In this document: in pieces, positions 1 through 7,010 of the stretch
Position numbering within the stretch: the stretch's first letter is position 1
Layout of the letters: each line of letters begins with the position of its first letter
NCBI GenBank assembly: GCA_016209865.1
Contig: JACQVL010000300.1
Span: 1-7,953, forward strand
Length of the DNA: 7,953 nucleotides
Source: Candidatus Latescibacterota bacterium
Lineage (GTDB): Bacteria; JAAXHH01; JACQVL01
Direction: 5' to 3'
The notes under the pieces: generated by a model
Databases searched by the model: none
Told to the model about the DNA's origin: nothing
Seen by the model: the letters and a program-made list of their open reading frames with translations, nothing else
Translations under genes and position numbers: made by a program

Positions 1-1127
1 ATGACGAGGCTCTGGTACACCCCCGTCCCGTCGAGGTCGGCCGGATAGACATGGCTGACGGTGGCGACCTGGCGGTTCCGGTCGAACGGCCCCGGCGCGG
101 GCAGGGGCGTCCGCGCTAATAATTCCCCGTCGGTGGCGCGGTGGACGGTAATCCCGCCCGTCCACAGGCTGATGATCTCCTTCACGCCGTCCCCGTCGAC
201 ATCCGCGAACTTGCTCTCGTTCCGGGTCCATCCGGCCTCGGGCGCGGTTGCAGACCAGCGATGCTTCCCGTCGAGGTCGAACAGCCGCAGTTCTTGGGTT
301 GATGTCACGACGAAGATATGGGGAGCACCCCGCTCCTCAAGCCGGAAGAAGTGCACCGTTCCCATTCCCAAGGCGTTCGCATCGTAGCTCCGCCAGACGA
401 CCGGTTTCGGGATCGTCTCCCTCAGATCTGCCAGCCGTCGCTGCGTCGCGTTCATCCGGGCGACCGAGGCTGCGTGTCCCTCTTCCCAGGTCGAGACCAC
501 GATCCCCCGAAACCGGCAGATGGAGTTCATCCGGAGACCGGCAAGCCCCGCCGGATACGTCTGATCGTGTACGTTGGCGACCAGCCGGCCGTCGCACCAG
601 CACCGAATCCGGTCCCCGCACGCCTCGGCGATCAGGTGGTGATACCGCGTCTGGTCGAGAGGAAACCGCTCCTCGCCGAGGACGACGCGATCGTAGTCCC
701 CCCGTCGATAGAGCACCACCCGATCGTAGCCCTCGAGACAGAGCTGATAATACCGCCGCAGGTCCTGCATCCGGAAGACCAGACCGTTGCGGGAGACGCG
801 ACAGTACTCGTCATCGCAGTTGGGGAACGCGCCGGGGATGAACGACCGGACGTGCGCCTCGACCCGGTAGTCGGTCAGATGCGGGTCGGTCGTGACGATC
901 GTCGCCTCGCTCTTGGCGATCTGTTCGAGCGCCTTCCCTTCCTCATCCTCGATGATGAAGAGGTACGTTTCGCTGCGCCAGTGGGGATGGTTGAGCGGGG
1001 CTTCCATGCCCGCGAAGTAGGTGCCCTCACGAGCCTGGCTGGTTTCCCGCCCGCGAAAGAGGAAGCCGACGGGACAGCCGTCGATGTCCGGTTTCACGAG
1101 CGTACGAGTGACGGGAATGGGGGTCAT
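1..1127 (-). CDS. LamG-like / FG-GAP (VCBS) repeat protein, partial (C-terminus off the left edge)
   Basis: I read an uninterrupted minus-strand frame of 375 codons from the ATG at 1127-1125 to the window edge. Residues ~60-215 look like a concanavalin A-type jelly roll (LamG or DUF1080-like): an RVEAHVR strand, then RYYQLCLEGYDRVVLYRR at 125-142, then a GDRIRCWCDGR turn near 171-181 followed by YPAGLAGLR. From ~245 the chain resembles an FG-GAP/VCBS beta-propeller, with calcium-loop-like DVDGDGVKE at 309-317 and DLDGTG at 364-369. No signal peptide or membrane segment is visible at this start, which is odd because such folds are often secreted. The start is fixed by an AAGGAG 5 bases upstream and an ATGA overlap with the kinase gene. 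Cysteines are frequent in the jelly roll (C104, C109, C130, C170, C176, C178, C204). The fold is fairly secure. Substrate and cellular site are unknown, and a carbohydrate-related binding or lyase role is only a guess. Confidence 0.8.
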   Translation of the reverse strand, partial: MTPIPVTRTLVKPDIDGCPVGFLFRGRETSQAREGTYFAGMEAPLNHPHWRSETYLFIIEDEEGKALEQIAKSEATIVTTDPHLTDYRVEAHVRSFIPGAFPNCDDEYCRVSRNGLVFRMQDLRRYYQLCLEGYDRVVLYRRGDYDRVVLGEERFPLDQTRYHHLIAEACGDRIRCWCDGRLVANVHDQTYPAGLAGLRMNSICRFRGIVVSTWEEGHAASVARMNATQRRLADLRETIPKPVVWRSYDANALGMGTVHFFRLEERGAPHIFVVTSTQELRLFDLDGKHRWSATAPEAGWTRNESKFADVDGDGVKEIISLWTGGITVHRATDGELLARTPLPAPGPFDRNRQVATVSHVYPADLDGTGVYQSLV

Positions 1128-1138
1128 GCTGGCTCCTT
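1124..1138 (-). promoter_or_regulatory. Shine-Dalgarno AAGGAG and ATGA stop/start overlap
   Basis: AAGGAG (1133-1138, minus) sits 5 bases before the ATG at 1127-1125. The last base pair positions of the kinase gene form TGA at 1126-1124, so stop and start share ATGA. This is the classic layout for translational coupling. It fixes the start of the FG-GAP gene and places its ribosome-binding site inside the last kinase codons. Confidence 0.85.
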
Positions 1139-2614
1139 ATTTACCTCACGAAACCACTCCTTCAGGATCGGGTACAGGCGGCAGTACTGCCGGTAACTCT
1201 GCTCGTACCGCGCCGCCCGTTCGGCGTCAGGCCGGACCATCTCGCCGAGCTGGATCGCCCGGTCGCACGCCGTCTCAAAGCTGTCGTACACCCCCGTGCC
1301 GACGCCCGCGATGAGCGTCGCCCCGATGGCGGAGGCGTCGTGCAGTTCCATCATCCGTCCGTCTTGCCCGAACACGTCCGTGAGGATCTGCCGCCAGAGG
1401 GGGGACTTGCTCCCACCCTCGCCGAGGCGAATCTCGTGGAGAGGGAGGTTCAACCGTTTGAACCCTTCGAGCGAGTGGCGCAGGTCGAACGCCACGCCCT
1501 CCATCAGAGCGCGCACCATGTGCGCTTTCGTGTGATGGAGCGCCAACCCCAGCCAGCCGCCGCGCGCGTGCGCGTCGGGATGCGGGGTGGCCGCCCCGGC
1601 CAGCCAGGGCATGAAGAACAGCCGGTCACTGCCCGCCGGGACGTGCTCCGCCTGGGCGGTCAACGACTCAAAGCTCTCCCCCCACTGTTCACTCAGCCAC
1701 GACAGGCTGCCCCCGCCGGTGTACGTACAGCCGAGCCAGAAATACTTGCCCGGCACCGCATGGCACATCGGCCAGAGCTGATTGAACGCCGCGTCGTTGA
1801 CTTCTTCCGCGAAGGTCAGCGCGTGTCCGGCCGTCCCGATCCCCACGCCGACGATGCCCGGTTTAATCGCCCCGCTGCCCACGGCCATGCACGCCATGTC
1901 CCCGCCCCCCGCGCACACCGGCGTGCCCGCTGCCAGTCCGGTTTCCTCAGCCGCCTGCGCGGTGATCGTTCCGACGACAGTGGTCGATTCGAACACCGGA
2001 GGGAACAGGTCGCGCCGCACCCGGAGGGCGTCCAGGATGGCGTCACTCCAGTCCCGCGTGTAGAGGTCGAGCGCCGCTGAGACCGACCCGTCCGAGACGT
2101 CTGACGCGAACATGCCGGTCAGCTTCAACCGGACCCAATCCTTCGGGATGAGCACGTACGCCGCCTGCGCGTAACACTCCGGCTCGTGCTCCCGCGCCCA
2201 GAGGACTTTCGCCAGGGTGTTGATGGGGTTAAGGACGTGCAACGCCCGGTCGCGGAGCAGGTCGCCCGCCCGCGCGTTCGCGTCGTCACACTCCCGCTGG
2301 GAGCGGCCGTCGAGCCACAGGATGGCAGGACGCAGCGGCCGGCCGGCCCCGTCCACGAACACCGCCCCGTTCATCTGGCCGGAGAGGGCAATCCCTGTGA
2401 TGTCACGGGACGACGCCCGCAGCGCCTGAACGACCTGGCGGATCGTCTGGCGGACCGCCTGCCACCAGTCGTCCGGCTGTTGCTCCACCCAGGCCGGCTG
2501 CGGGGTCTGAAGGGAATAGCTGGCGCTGGCGGTCGCCACCACCTTCCCCGCCTCGTCCATCAGCATCGTCTTCGTGCTCGACGTCCCCAGGTCGATGCCC
2601 AGGGCCAGAGGCAT
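1124..2614 (-). CDS. FGGY-family carbohydrate kinase, xylulokinase-like
   Basis: This 496-residue cytoplasmic kinase is predicted to transfer phosphate from ATP to a sugar or polyol. The N-terminal phosphate loop is DLGTSSTK (8-15). SGQMNG is at 78-83, IPKDWVRLKLTG at 156-167, the catalytic-base motif GGGD at 236-239 (D239), and TPHPDAHARG at 343-352. EGVAFDLR (372-379) and LGEGGSKSPLW (397-407) complete the C-terminal FGGY ATP-binding domain. Length matches XylB-type kinases (about 480-510). In typical xylulokinases the substrate motif is SGQMHG. Here His is replaced by Asn at 82, and the GTSG-type motif reads GTAG (260-263), so a substrate other than D-xylulose is plausible. I therefore give no gene symbol. 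A TTG at 2632 in the same frame would add six residues, but a strong TAGGAGGT lies within that stretch just before the ATG at 2614, so the ATG is chosen. It is coupled to the next gene by ATGA. Confidence 0.93.
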   Translation of the reverse strand: MPLALGIDLGTSSTKTMLMDEAGKVVATASASYSLQTPQPAWVEQQPDDWWQAVRQTIRQVVQALRASSRDITGIALSGQMNGAVFVDGAGRPLRPAILWLDGRSQRECDDANARAGDLLRDRALHVLNPINTLAKVLWAREHEPECYAQAAYVLIPKDWVRLKLTGMFASDVSDGSVSAALDLYTRDWSDAILDALRVRRDLFPPVFESTTVVGTITAQAAEETGLAAGTPVCAGGGDMACMAVGSGAIKPGIVGVGIGTAGHALTFAEEVNDAAFNQLWPMCHAVPGKYFWLGCTYTGGGSLSWLSEQWGESFESLTAQAEHVPAGSDRLFFMPWLAGAATPHPDAHARGGWLGLALHHTKAHMVRALMEGVAFDLRHSLEGFKRLNLPLHEIRLGEGGSKSPLWRQILTDVFGQDGRMMELHDASAIGATLIAGVGTGVYDSFETACDRAIQLGEMVRPDAERAARYEQSYRQYCRLYPILKEWFREVNKEPA

Positions 2615-2617
2615 GGT

Positions 2618-2625
2618 ACCTCCTA
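2618..2625 (-). promoter_or_regulatory. Shine-Dalgarno TAGGAGGT deciding the kinase start
   Basis: The minus strand reads TAGGAGGT four to five bases before the ATG at 2614-2612. Its position inside the longest possible reading frame rules out the upstream TTG at 2632 as the real start. Confidence 0.85.
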
Positions 2626-2632
2626 AGGGCAA

Positions 2633-2711
2633 TGAAGAGTGAAGAGTGTAGAGTTAAGAGTGAAAGGCCAAAAACTTGCACCACGTCGTGTTTTCCACTC
2701 TTCACTCTTCA
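2633..2711. repeat. Heptamer-based palindromic repeat between phosphotriesterase and kinase genes
   Basis: The left part holds four tandem heptamers on the plus strand: TGAAGAG (2633-2639), TGAAGAG (2640-2646), TGTAGAG (2647-2653) and TTAAGAG (2654-2660). The right part holds two reverse-complement heptamers, CTCTTCA at 2698-2704 and 2705-2711. The segments 2633-2648 and 2696-2711 are perfect 16-base inverted copies around a 47-base loop, so RNA from the operon could form a long hairpin. No T-run follows on the minus strand, so it is not a textbook terminator. The right arm extends over the phosphotriesterase stop codon. It may be a dispersed intergenic repeat family, a transcript processing or stability element, or an attenuator. 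Sequence alone does not decide. Confidence 0.85.
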
Positions 2712-3628
2712 CTTGTTAAGAACCGGCGCGGATTATGGATGAGGAGGTCATCGATGGCGGCAGGACTGAACCCTTCCGCCCGCAGGCGGGGGATGAACTT
2801 CGTCAACACGAAATCCAGTCCCGGCCCGCCGCCGTAGCTGCGCCAGTAGCTCGGCCGGCCCAGGTCGTTGCCCAGGAGGATGCGCGTGCCCAGTCCGGCG
2901 TCGATCAATCGCCGCAAGACAGTGTTGCGCAACTCATCCGGGCCGTACTTGATCTTGCCGGGACAGTCATACCCTACGTACGCGCCCGTCTCCGCGATCC
3001 GCCGGTGCTCCCAGAAGTCCGGGTTGCGGTCGATGTGACTCAGACAGATGCGGTGCGGTTCCACACCGAATGACGTCAGGTACTCCACCTGCTCGTACCC
3101 CATCGTCCCGGCTTCGGTGTGGGTGATGATCGGAACACCCGTCTCCAGGTGGACTTTCGCCGCGATGCGCAACAGTTTTTTATCGCGTTCGGTGAACGTA
3201 TTGTACCCCGTCCCGCCCTTCATGATGCCCGCCTTGATGCCCGTCCCGTCGATCCCCTCGGTGATATCCCGCACACATGCCCGGATCAGGTCGCTCTCGT
3301 CCGTCTGCCAGACCGACCGGTCGCAGTAATACGGCTTGTTGTACCCGGTGATGACGATGATGTGGACGTTGGGCACCAGATCGGACACCCGTTTCACCTT
3401 ATGGATGTTCCGCCCGAAGTCGATCGCGGACATCTCGATGATCGTTCGCCCGCCCGCCTGCATCCACGTTTCCAGCTCCTCGGCGGACTTCTCCACGTCG
3501 TTCAACCGGAAGTCCCGGTCTTCCCGCAGCAGCCATTCGGGCGCATCGAACGCTAAGTGCTCATGGTAATCGACGATCCCCAGGTCCCGTCCGGCCACTT
3601 CGCCGCGTATGGGCATCACAGATGCCAT
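2702..3628 (-). CDS. Phosphotriesterase-family metal-dependent hydrolase (probable lactonase)
   Basis: This 308-residue amidohydrolase-superfamily TIM barrel has the full binuclear metal set of the phosphotriesterase family. H22 and H24 are in YHEHL, K137 (the lysine expected to be carboxylated) is in AGIMK, H170 is in THTEAG, H198 is in LSHIDRNPD, and D255 is in LGNDLG. The SYWRSYGGGPGL segment (260-271) and the TFTERDKKLLR/TGVPIITHT region resemble the bacterial phosphotriesterase-like group whose studied members open phosphorylated sugar lactones, rather than true organophosphate hydrolases. Lactonase activity is therefore inference. No signal peptide is seen, so it is probably cytoplasmic. 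The start is the ATG at 3628, 6 bases after AGGAGG. A TTG eight codons upstream would place the Shine-Dalgarno site inside the gene. The last codons (Ser-Glu-Glu-stop) lie in the heptamer palindrome, so the C-terminus was probably shaped by that repeat. Confidence 0.93.
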   Translation of the reverse strand: MASVMPIRGEVAGRDLGIVDYHEHLAFDAPEWLLREDRDFRLNDVEKSAEELETWMQAGGRTIIEMSAIDFGRNIHKVKRVSDLVPNVHIIVITGYNKPYYCDRSVWQTDESDLIRACVRDITEGIDGTGIKAGIMKGGTGYNTFTERDKKLLRIAAKVHLETGVPIITHTEAGTMGYEQVEYLTSFGVEPHRICLSHIDRNPDFWEHRRIAETGAYVGYDCPGKIKYGPDELRNTVLRRLIDAGLGTRILLGNDLGRPSYWRSYGGGPGLDFVLTKFIPRLRAEGFSPAAIDDLLIHNPRRFLTSEE

Positions 3629-3633
3629 GCCAT

Positions 3634-3642
3634 TCCTCCTCT
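3634..3642 (-). promoter_or_regulatory. Shine-Dalgarno AGAGGAGGA deciding the phosphotriesterase start
   Basis: The minus strand carries AGAGGAGGA with its AGGAGG core at 3635-3640, six bases before the ATG at 3628-3626. This favours that ATG over the upstream in-frame TTG at 3652. Confidence 0.85.
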
Positions 3643-3660
3643 GCAATCGCAAAGAACACT

Positions 3661-3766
3661 TTCACCACAAAGACACAAAGGACACCAAGAAGGATCAATA
3701 TGTGAATTCCCTTTGTGCTCTGTGTGCCTTTGTGGTGAACACACCGTTACACCCTCTGTGGTTAAC
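3661..3766. repeat. CCACAAAG-type imperfect palindromic repeat between creatininase and phosphotriesterase genes
   Basis: TTCACCACAAAG (3661-3672) and CTTTGTGGTGAA (3728-3739) are perfect 12-base inverted arms. The complementarity continues imperfectly inward for roughly 18 more bases (ACACAAAGGACACC against GTGCTCTGTGTG). A third, direct unit CCTCTGTGGTTAAC (3753-3766) matches CCTTTGTGGTGAAC (3727-3740) at 12 of 14 positions and contains the creatininase stop codon. From memory, sequences built on CACAAAG/CTTTGTG words are a recurrent intergenic repeat in many environmental bacterial genomes. Short open frames across it read as repetitive Thr/Lys- or Cys/Leu-rich peptides and are not genes. 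A hairpin could form in the operon RNA, but no T-run marks it as an intrinsic terminator. Confidence 0.85.
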
Positions 3767-4517
3767 AATGATGTTCCAGGAATTCCTGCCACACCTTCAC
3801 GATGCTGGCCACGCACGCGTGAAACCAGCGCTCGCCTTTGGCGGCCGTGGCCACCGTCGCGTCCCCGAACACCCCCGACTGGCTCAACGCGCCCATCGGG
3901 AGCGAGGACATCTCGTAATCCATCGAACGCGGCGGGTATTCCCGCACCACCCGGTCGATCCGCACGAGCTCCGGACGCAGGTAGAGCATGAGGGACGTCT
4001 CGAATTCGTCCGCATGAAAATTCATCGGCATCCACATCGGGGATTCAGCATCGCTGAGGATGTCACGCAGGTTGGGATAGAAGGCGTTCAGGATGTTCAG
4101 GGCGAGTTCGTCCGACAGGTCGCGCATCGCGTACTTGAGCGGCTGCTGGTTCGCGCCGTGGGCCGACAGCAGGAGTAGCGCCCGGCAGCCGTTGCGGTGA
4201 AGACTGCGGGCGATGTCTTTGATCACGGCGAGGAACGTGTTGAGCGAGAGGGTGAGCGAGCCGGGATAGTCGCGCCAGACCCATGAATAGCCGATCGGAA
4301 GGGCGGGCAGCACCAGGCCAGTGGTCTGTTCCGCCACGCGGGCGGCCAAGCCTTCGGCGAGGATCGTGTCCGTATTCTGCGGGAGATGCGGCCCGTGCTG
4401 TTCCGTCGCGCCGAGCGGCAGGATCGCGTACGGGTGACGGGCTAAGAATTCTCGGCAGTCCAGCCAGGTGGCGGTCGCGGCGTCGAGCCAGCGAGGGTGA
4501 TCAGATGGGTGAGCCAT
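3762..4517 (-). CDS. Creatininase-family (creatinine amidohydrolase superfamily) metal hydrolase
   Basis: This 251-residue protein has the usual family length and fold signals. PLGATEQHGPHLP at 34-46 contains E39 and H41, and D50 is in QNTDT. SAHGANQQPL (118-127) contains H120, and FHADEFETS (167-175) carries E171 in the place of the usual HAGEFETS block. These are the conserved metal and catalytic positions of the family, which hydrolyses cyclic amides or, in some branches, ring ketones. No signal peptide is seen, so it is probably cytoplasmic. The ATG lies only 7 bases after the DUF5916 stop. I see no Shine-Dalgarno motif in front of it, so translation may depend on ribosomes finishing the upstream gene. 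True creatinine hydrolysis is unlikely to be the role in this setting. A branch acting on diketo-inositol (IolN-like) is one possibility, given the sugar kinase downstream. The stop codon lies in a repeat unit. Confidence 0.92.
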   Translation of the reverse strand: MAHPSDHPRWLDAATATWLDCREFLARHPYAILPLGATEQHGPHLPQNTDTILAEGLAARVAEQTTGLVLPALPIGYSWVWRDYPGSLTLSLNTFLAVIKDIARSLHRNGCRALLLLSAHGANQQPLKYAMRDLSDELALNILNAFYPNLRDILSDAESPMWMPMNFHADEFETSLMLYLRPELVRIDRVVREYPPRSMDYEMSSLPMGALSQSGVFGDATVATAAKGERWFHACVASIVKVWQEFLEHHC

Positions 4518-4524
4518 GATGGAG

Positions 4525-7008
4525 TCACACGTTCAGCCAGTAGTTGAACTTAACCAGGAAGAGATTCGTTCCTTGCCGTAAGTCACTGAAGCCCTGCTGC
4601 AGCCCCTGAAATGAGCGGGCGAATGAGGGATCCTGGGAAAAGGCACTCCAGGATCGGGACCAGACGAAGAACATCGTGCTGCCCGGCCGGTACTCCCAGC
4701 GGAGGACGGTGTTGCTCCGCAGGGATCGGGAGCTGAAATCGGGGTTGAAAGAGACGCCGGTGTAGGAGGTGAACTCATAGGACGCGGCGCGTGCCAGTTC
4801 CTTGAAATTCTTGTACGCTCCGACGGCCACGAACGGTTGCATGTAGAACTGCAAGGTCAGATTGCGATTGAAGAGCACATCCGCCCGCGTCGTCAGATCC
4901 AGCACCTGACTCGTTAATTCCCCGTAGGCATAGTGATCATTGATCCCATCTCCGTTATCATCGACGTTCGTGACCCATTGCGCGTTATTGAAGTACCAGC
5001 TATACCGGGGTCCGGTGCTGACCTCGAAGCGGGTCGAAGGGCGGATGGTGATGTACGGGCTCAACGAACGCCAGGAACTACCACCGGTGTTGGAGCCCCA
5101 AGAAGAGGAGAAGTTCGCCCGCACCGGTTTGCGGCTATCCGTCGAGAGAAAGACGAAGAAACTGTGACTCGCCGGGTTGATGATGGAAGGGCCGCCACGA
5201 GTGTCCAGATCATCCAGCGTCTGGAAGTTTCCGTTCACCCCACCCCCGACAAACCAGAAATTCTGCAATTCCCCGTTGAAGAAGACGCCGAGCCCTCGCC
5301 CCAGGTTCGCCCGTTTGTAGTTCCATTGATTCCACTGGTTCATACTCGCGAACATGCGGCGGAAGGGGCCCCAATTTCGGCTCTTCTGCAGTCCCAGCCA
5401 GAGTCGTGCGTTGATCTGGTTTACCCGGAAGATAAACCCCAGGTCGCTGGCGTTAAACTGGGGCGAGAGGGCTTCAAACGACACTTCTCCCGTGAGCCAT
5501 CCATTCCGTTTCGCCAGCTCGACCTGTCCCGCGTAGCCACTCTGCCGATTCGTGAAGCTTCCGGCCCGGCTGCCCGCGACCTGGCCTGAGATGCCGTACG
5601 TGTTCTGATGCCACTTCAGGTTCCAGTCGACCCCTCCGGTGTAGGCGGGTTCGGCATCGTGCCGGTTGACCGCGGTTGCGATGATCCCCACGTTGGAATT
5701 CCCGCCCATGATGTCCTGCTGGACTCGCCCGATCAGGTAGTTGGTCAACGGCTCGATCCGCGCGTGCTGCCGCTCGGTGCGCGTCAGCCCGGTCACCGGG
5801 TCGGTGATCGTCTGTTCGACCGTCGCCTCTTCGGAGGACGTCACCGCTTCCAGGAGGCCGAACGTCGTCTTGTGCTCTGTCTTTCCGGTCAGCTTGGCCG
5901 CCCCTAAAATCGTCGTGAAGTCGGGCTGATCAACAGGGATAGCGCCAGCGGGGATGGACAAGTATCCCGGCCGCCGGCCAATCCGGCGGGAATAGAACAG
6001 TTGGAACGGTGTCTGGAACGTACTCGACCCCTCGACGAAGAACGGACGCCGTTCCTGGTAGTACGTCTCGAACACAGACAGGTTGAGCACAGCCGGGTCA
6101 GCATCCACCTGCCCGAAGTCCGGGTTGAACGTGGCGTTCAGGGAGATATTAGAGGTCAGGCCATAGCGCACATCCACGCCCGCGTTGGAGAAGTATTTTC
6201 GGCCGTCGGGGTTCGCCGTGAGATTCTTCGGCTCGAACGTCGAGCGGGTGACGGCATACGGGAGCACTTCCAGATGAGTCGGGGGATGAATGCCCCTGAT
6301 CCCCTCCAGATGGCCGAACAGGGAGACCCACCCGCGCTTCTGGAGGGGCTTCAACACCCACTGATCCCACTCCCGTTTCCGGCTGATAGTCCGGTTGATG
6401 TTGATCCCCCAGGTATATTCCTCCTTCGGACTGAAGCGAAGGTTGTAGTACGGGATCTTGAACTCTGTACTCCACCCTTTCTCGTGGATGGCGACCCGGA
6501 CGTCCCACACCCCATCCCATGTCCAGTCATCCCAGTCATCATTAGACGTAGACCCGTCCTGCACTGATCCACTGGCCATCACCGCGAACCAGTACCCGGT
6601 CTGATGGTCAAGATAGGGATCCAGGCTGATGGAAATCCGATCCGCATCGACAAACTGGTCTCGCCGGGCCAACCGGGTCACGATCTTCTCCGGCTCCCGG
6701 TCGTAGGCCATCACTCCGATGTAGAGAGCTTCGTCGTCGTAGGCGATCTGGATGGTCGTGGATTCGGTGGGGGCGACCCCTTCGGTCGGTCGCTGCTGGA
6801 CGAACCCGGAGGCGACGGGCGCGTACTGCCAGATTTCATCGTCGAGGAGACCATCGATTTTAGGGGGGGTTGGGTTCACCCGAACGGCGGTCATGATTTT
6901 TTCAGGGTGGGTTTTCCCTGTTTCTTCGGCTGAGAGAGGGGGAGAAAGACCGAGCACAATGAGAAGGAGAACGACCGGGCAACACCTCATGCGATACGTC
7001 GCATCCAT
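4525..7008 (-). CDS. CBM9 / DUF5916 outer-membrane beta-barrel protein
   Basis: This is an 827-residue exported protein. An N-terminal signal peptide (1-27) has a basic start, a hydrophobic VVLLLIVLGL core and probable cleavage after LSA. A CBM9-type beta-sandwich follows (~42-220), with KIDGLLDDEIW at 50-60, then YDDEALYIGV and DRISISLDPY. The rest is DUF5916, recognised by NPDFGQVDADPAVLNL, YYQERRPFFVEG and LFYSRRIGR in the middle, and by LQFYMQPFV and LRWEYRPGSTMFFVW near the end. The C-terminus alternates aromatic and polar residues (KFNYWLNV), as in outer-membrane barrels. The loop DDNGDGIND looks able to bind calcium. The frame stays open for 248 codons upstream, but that part runs antisense to the DUF362 gene and across the promoter region. 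The ATG at 7008 is chosen because GGAGG lies 8 bases before it and a signal peptide begins there. A second Met at residue 7 would also work. Role in carbohydrate binding or uptake is inferred. Confidence 0.93.
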   Translation of the reverse strand: MDATYRMRCCPVVLLLIVLGLSPPLSAEETGKTHPEKIMTAVRVNPTPPKIDGLLDDEIWQYAPVASGFVQQRPTEGVAPTESTTIQIAYDDEALYIGVMAYDREPEKIVTRLARRDQFVDADRISISLDPYLDHQTGYWFAVMASGSVQDGSTSNDDWDDWTWDGVWDVRVAIHEKGWSTEFKIPYYNLRFSPKEEYTWGININRTISRKREWDQWVLKPLQKRGWVSLFGHLEGIRGIHPPTHLEVLPYAVTRSTFEPKNLTANPDGRKYFSNAGVDVRYGLTSNISLNATFNPDFGQVDADPAVLNLSVFETYYQERRPFFVEGSSTFQTPFQLFYSRRIGRRPGYLSIPAGAIPVDQPDFTTILGAAKLTGKTEHKTTFGLLEAVTSSEEATVEQTITDPVTGLTRTERQHARIEPLTNYLIGRVQQDIMGGNSNVGIIATAVNRHDAEPAYTGGVDWNLKWHQNTYGISGQVAGSRAGSFTNRQSGYAGQVELAKRNGWLTGEVSFEALSPQFNASDLGFIFRVNQINARLWLGLQKSRNWGPFRRMFASMNQWNQWNYKRANLGRGLGVFFNGELQNFWFVGGGVNGNFQTLDDLDTRGGPSIINPASHSFFVFLSTDSRKPVRANFSSSWGSNTGGSSWRSLSPYITIRPSTRFEVSTGPRYSWYFNNAQWVTNVDDNGDGINDHYAYGELTSQVLDLTTRADVLFNRNLTLQFYMQPFVAVGAYKNFKELARAASYEFTSYTGVSFNPDFSSRSLRSNTVLRWEYRPGSTMFFVWSRSWSAFSQDPSFARSFQGLQQGFSDLRQGTNLFLVKFNYWLNV

Positions 7009-7010
7009 AA

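Noticed and set aside
318-1196. Plus-strand open frame of 292 codons
   Set aside because: It is the antisense shadow of the LamG/FG-GAP gene. The minus-strand frame has recognisable domains, a Shine-Dalgarno site and the ATGA coupling.
2633-2711. Heptamer repeats as a CRISPR array
   Set aside because: Units are 7 bases with no regular spacers and they are inverted. There are no cas genes in the window.
2633-2714. Palindrome as an intrinsic transcription terminator
   Set aside because: The loop is long, no T-run follows on the minus strand, and the downstream kinase gene has no obvious promoter of its own.
2702-3628. Reading the phosphotriesterase-family gene as an organophosphate-degrading enzyme
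   Set aside because: The SYWRSYGGGPGL and AGIMK contexts fit the lactonase-like bacterial group better, and the sugar-kinase neighbour agrees. Organophosphate activity, if any, would be incidental.
3609-4178. Plus-strand and minus-strand small open frames across the CCACAAAG repeat
   Set aside because: Their composition reflects repeated CACAAAG words and antisense of the creatininase gene. No family features or ribosome-binding sites support them.
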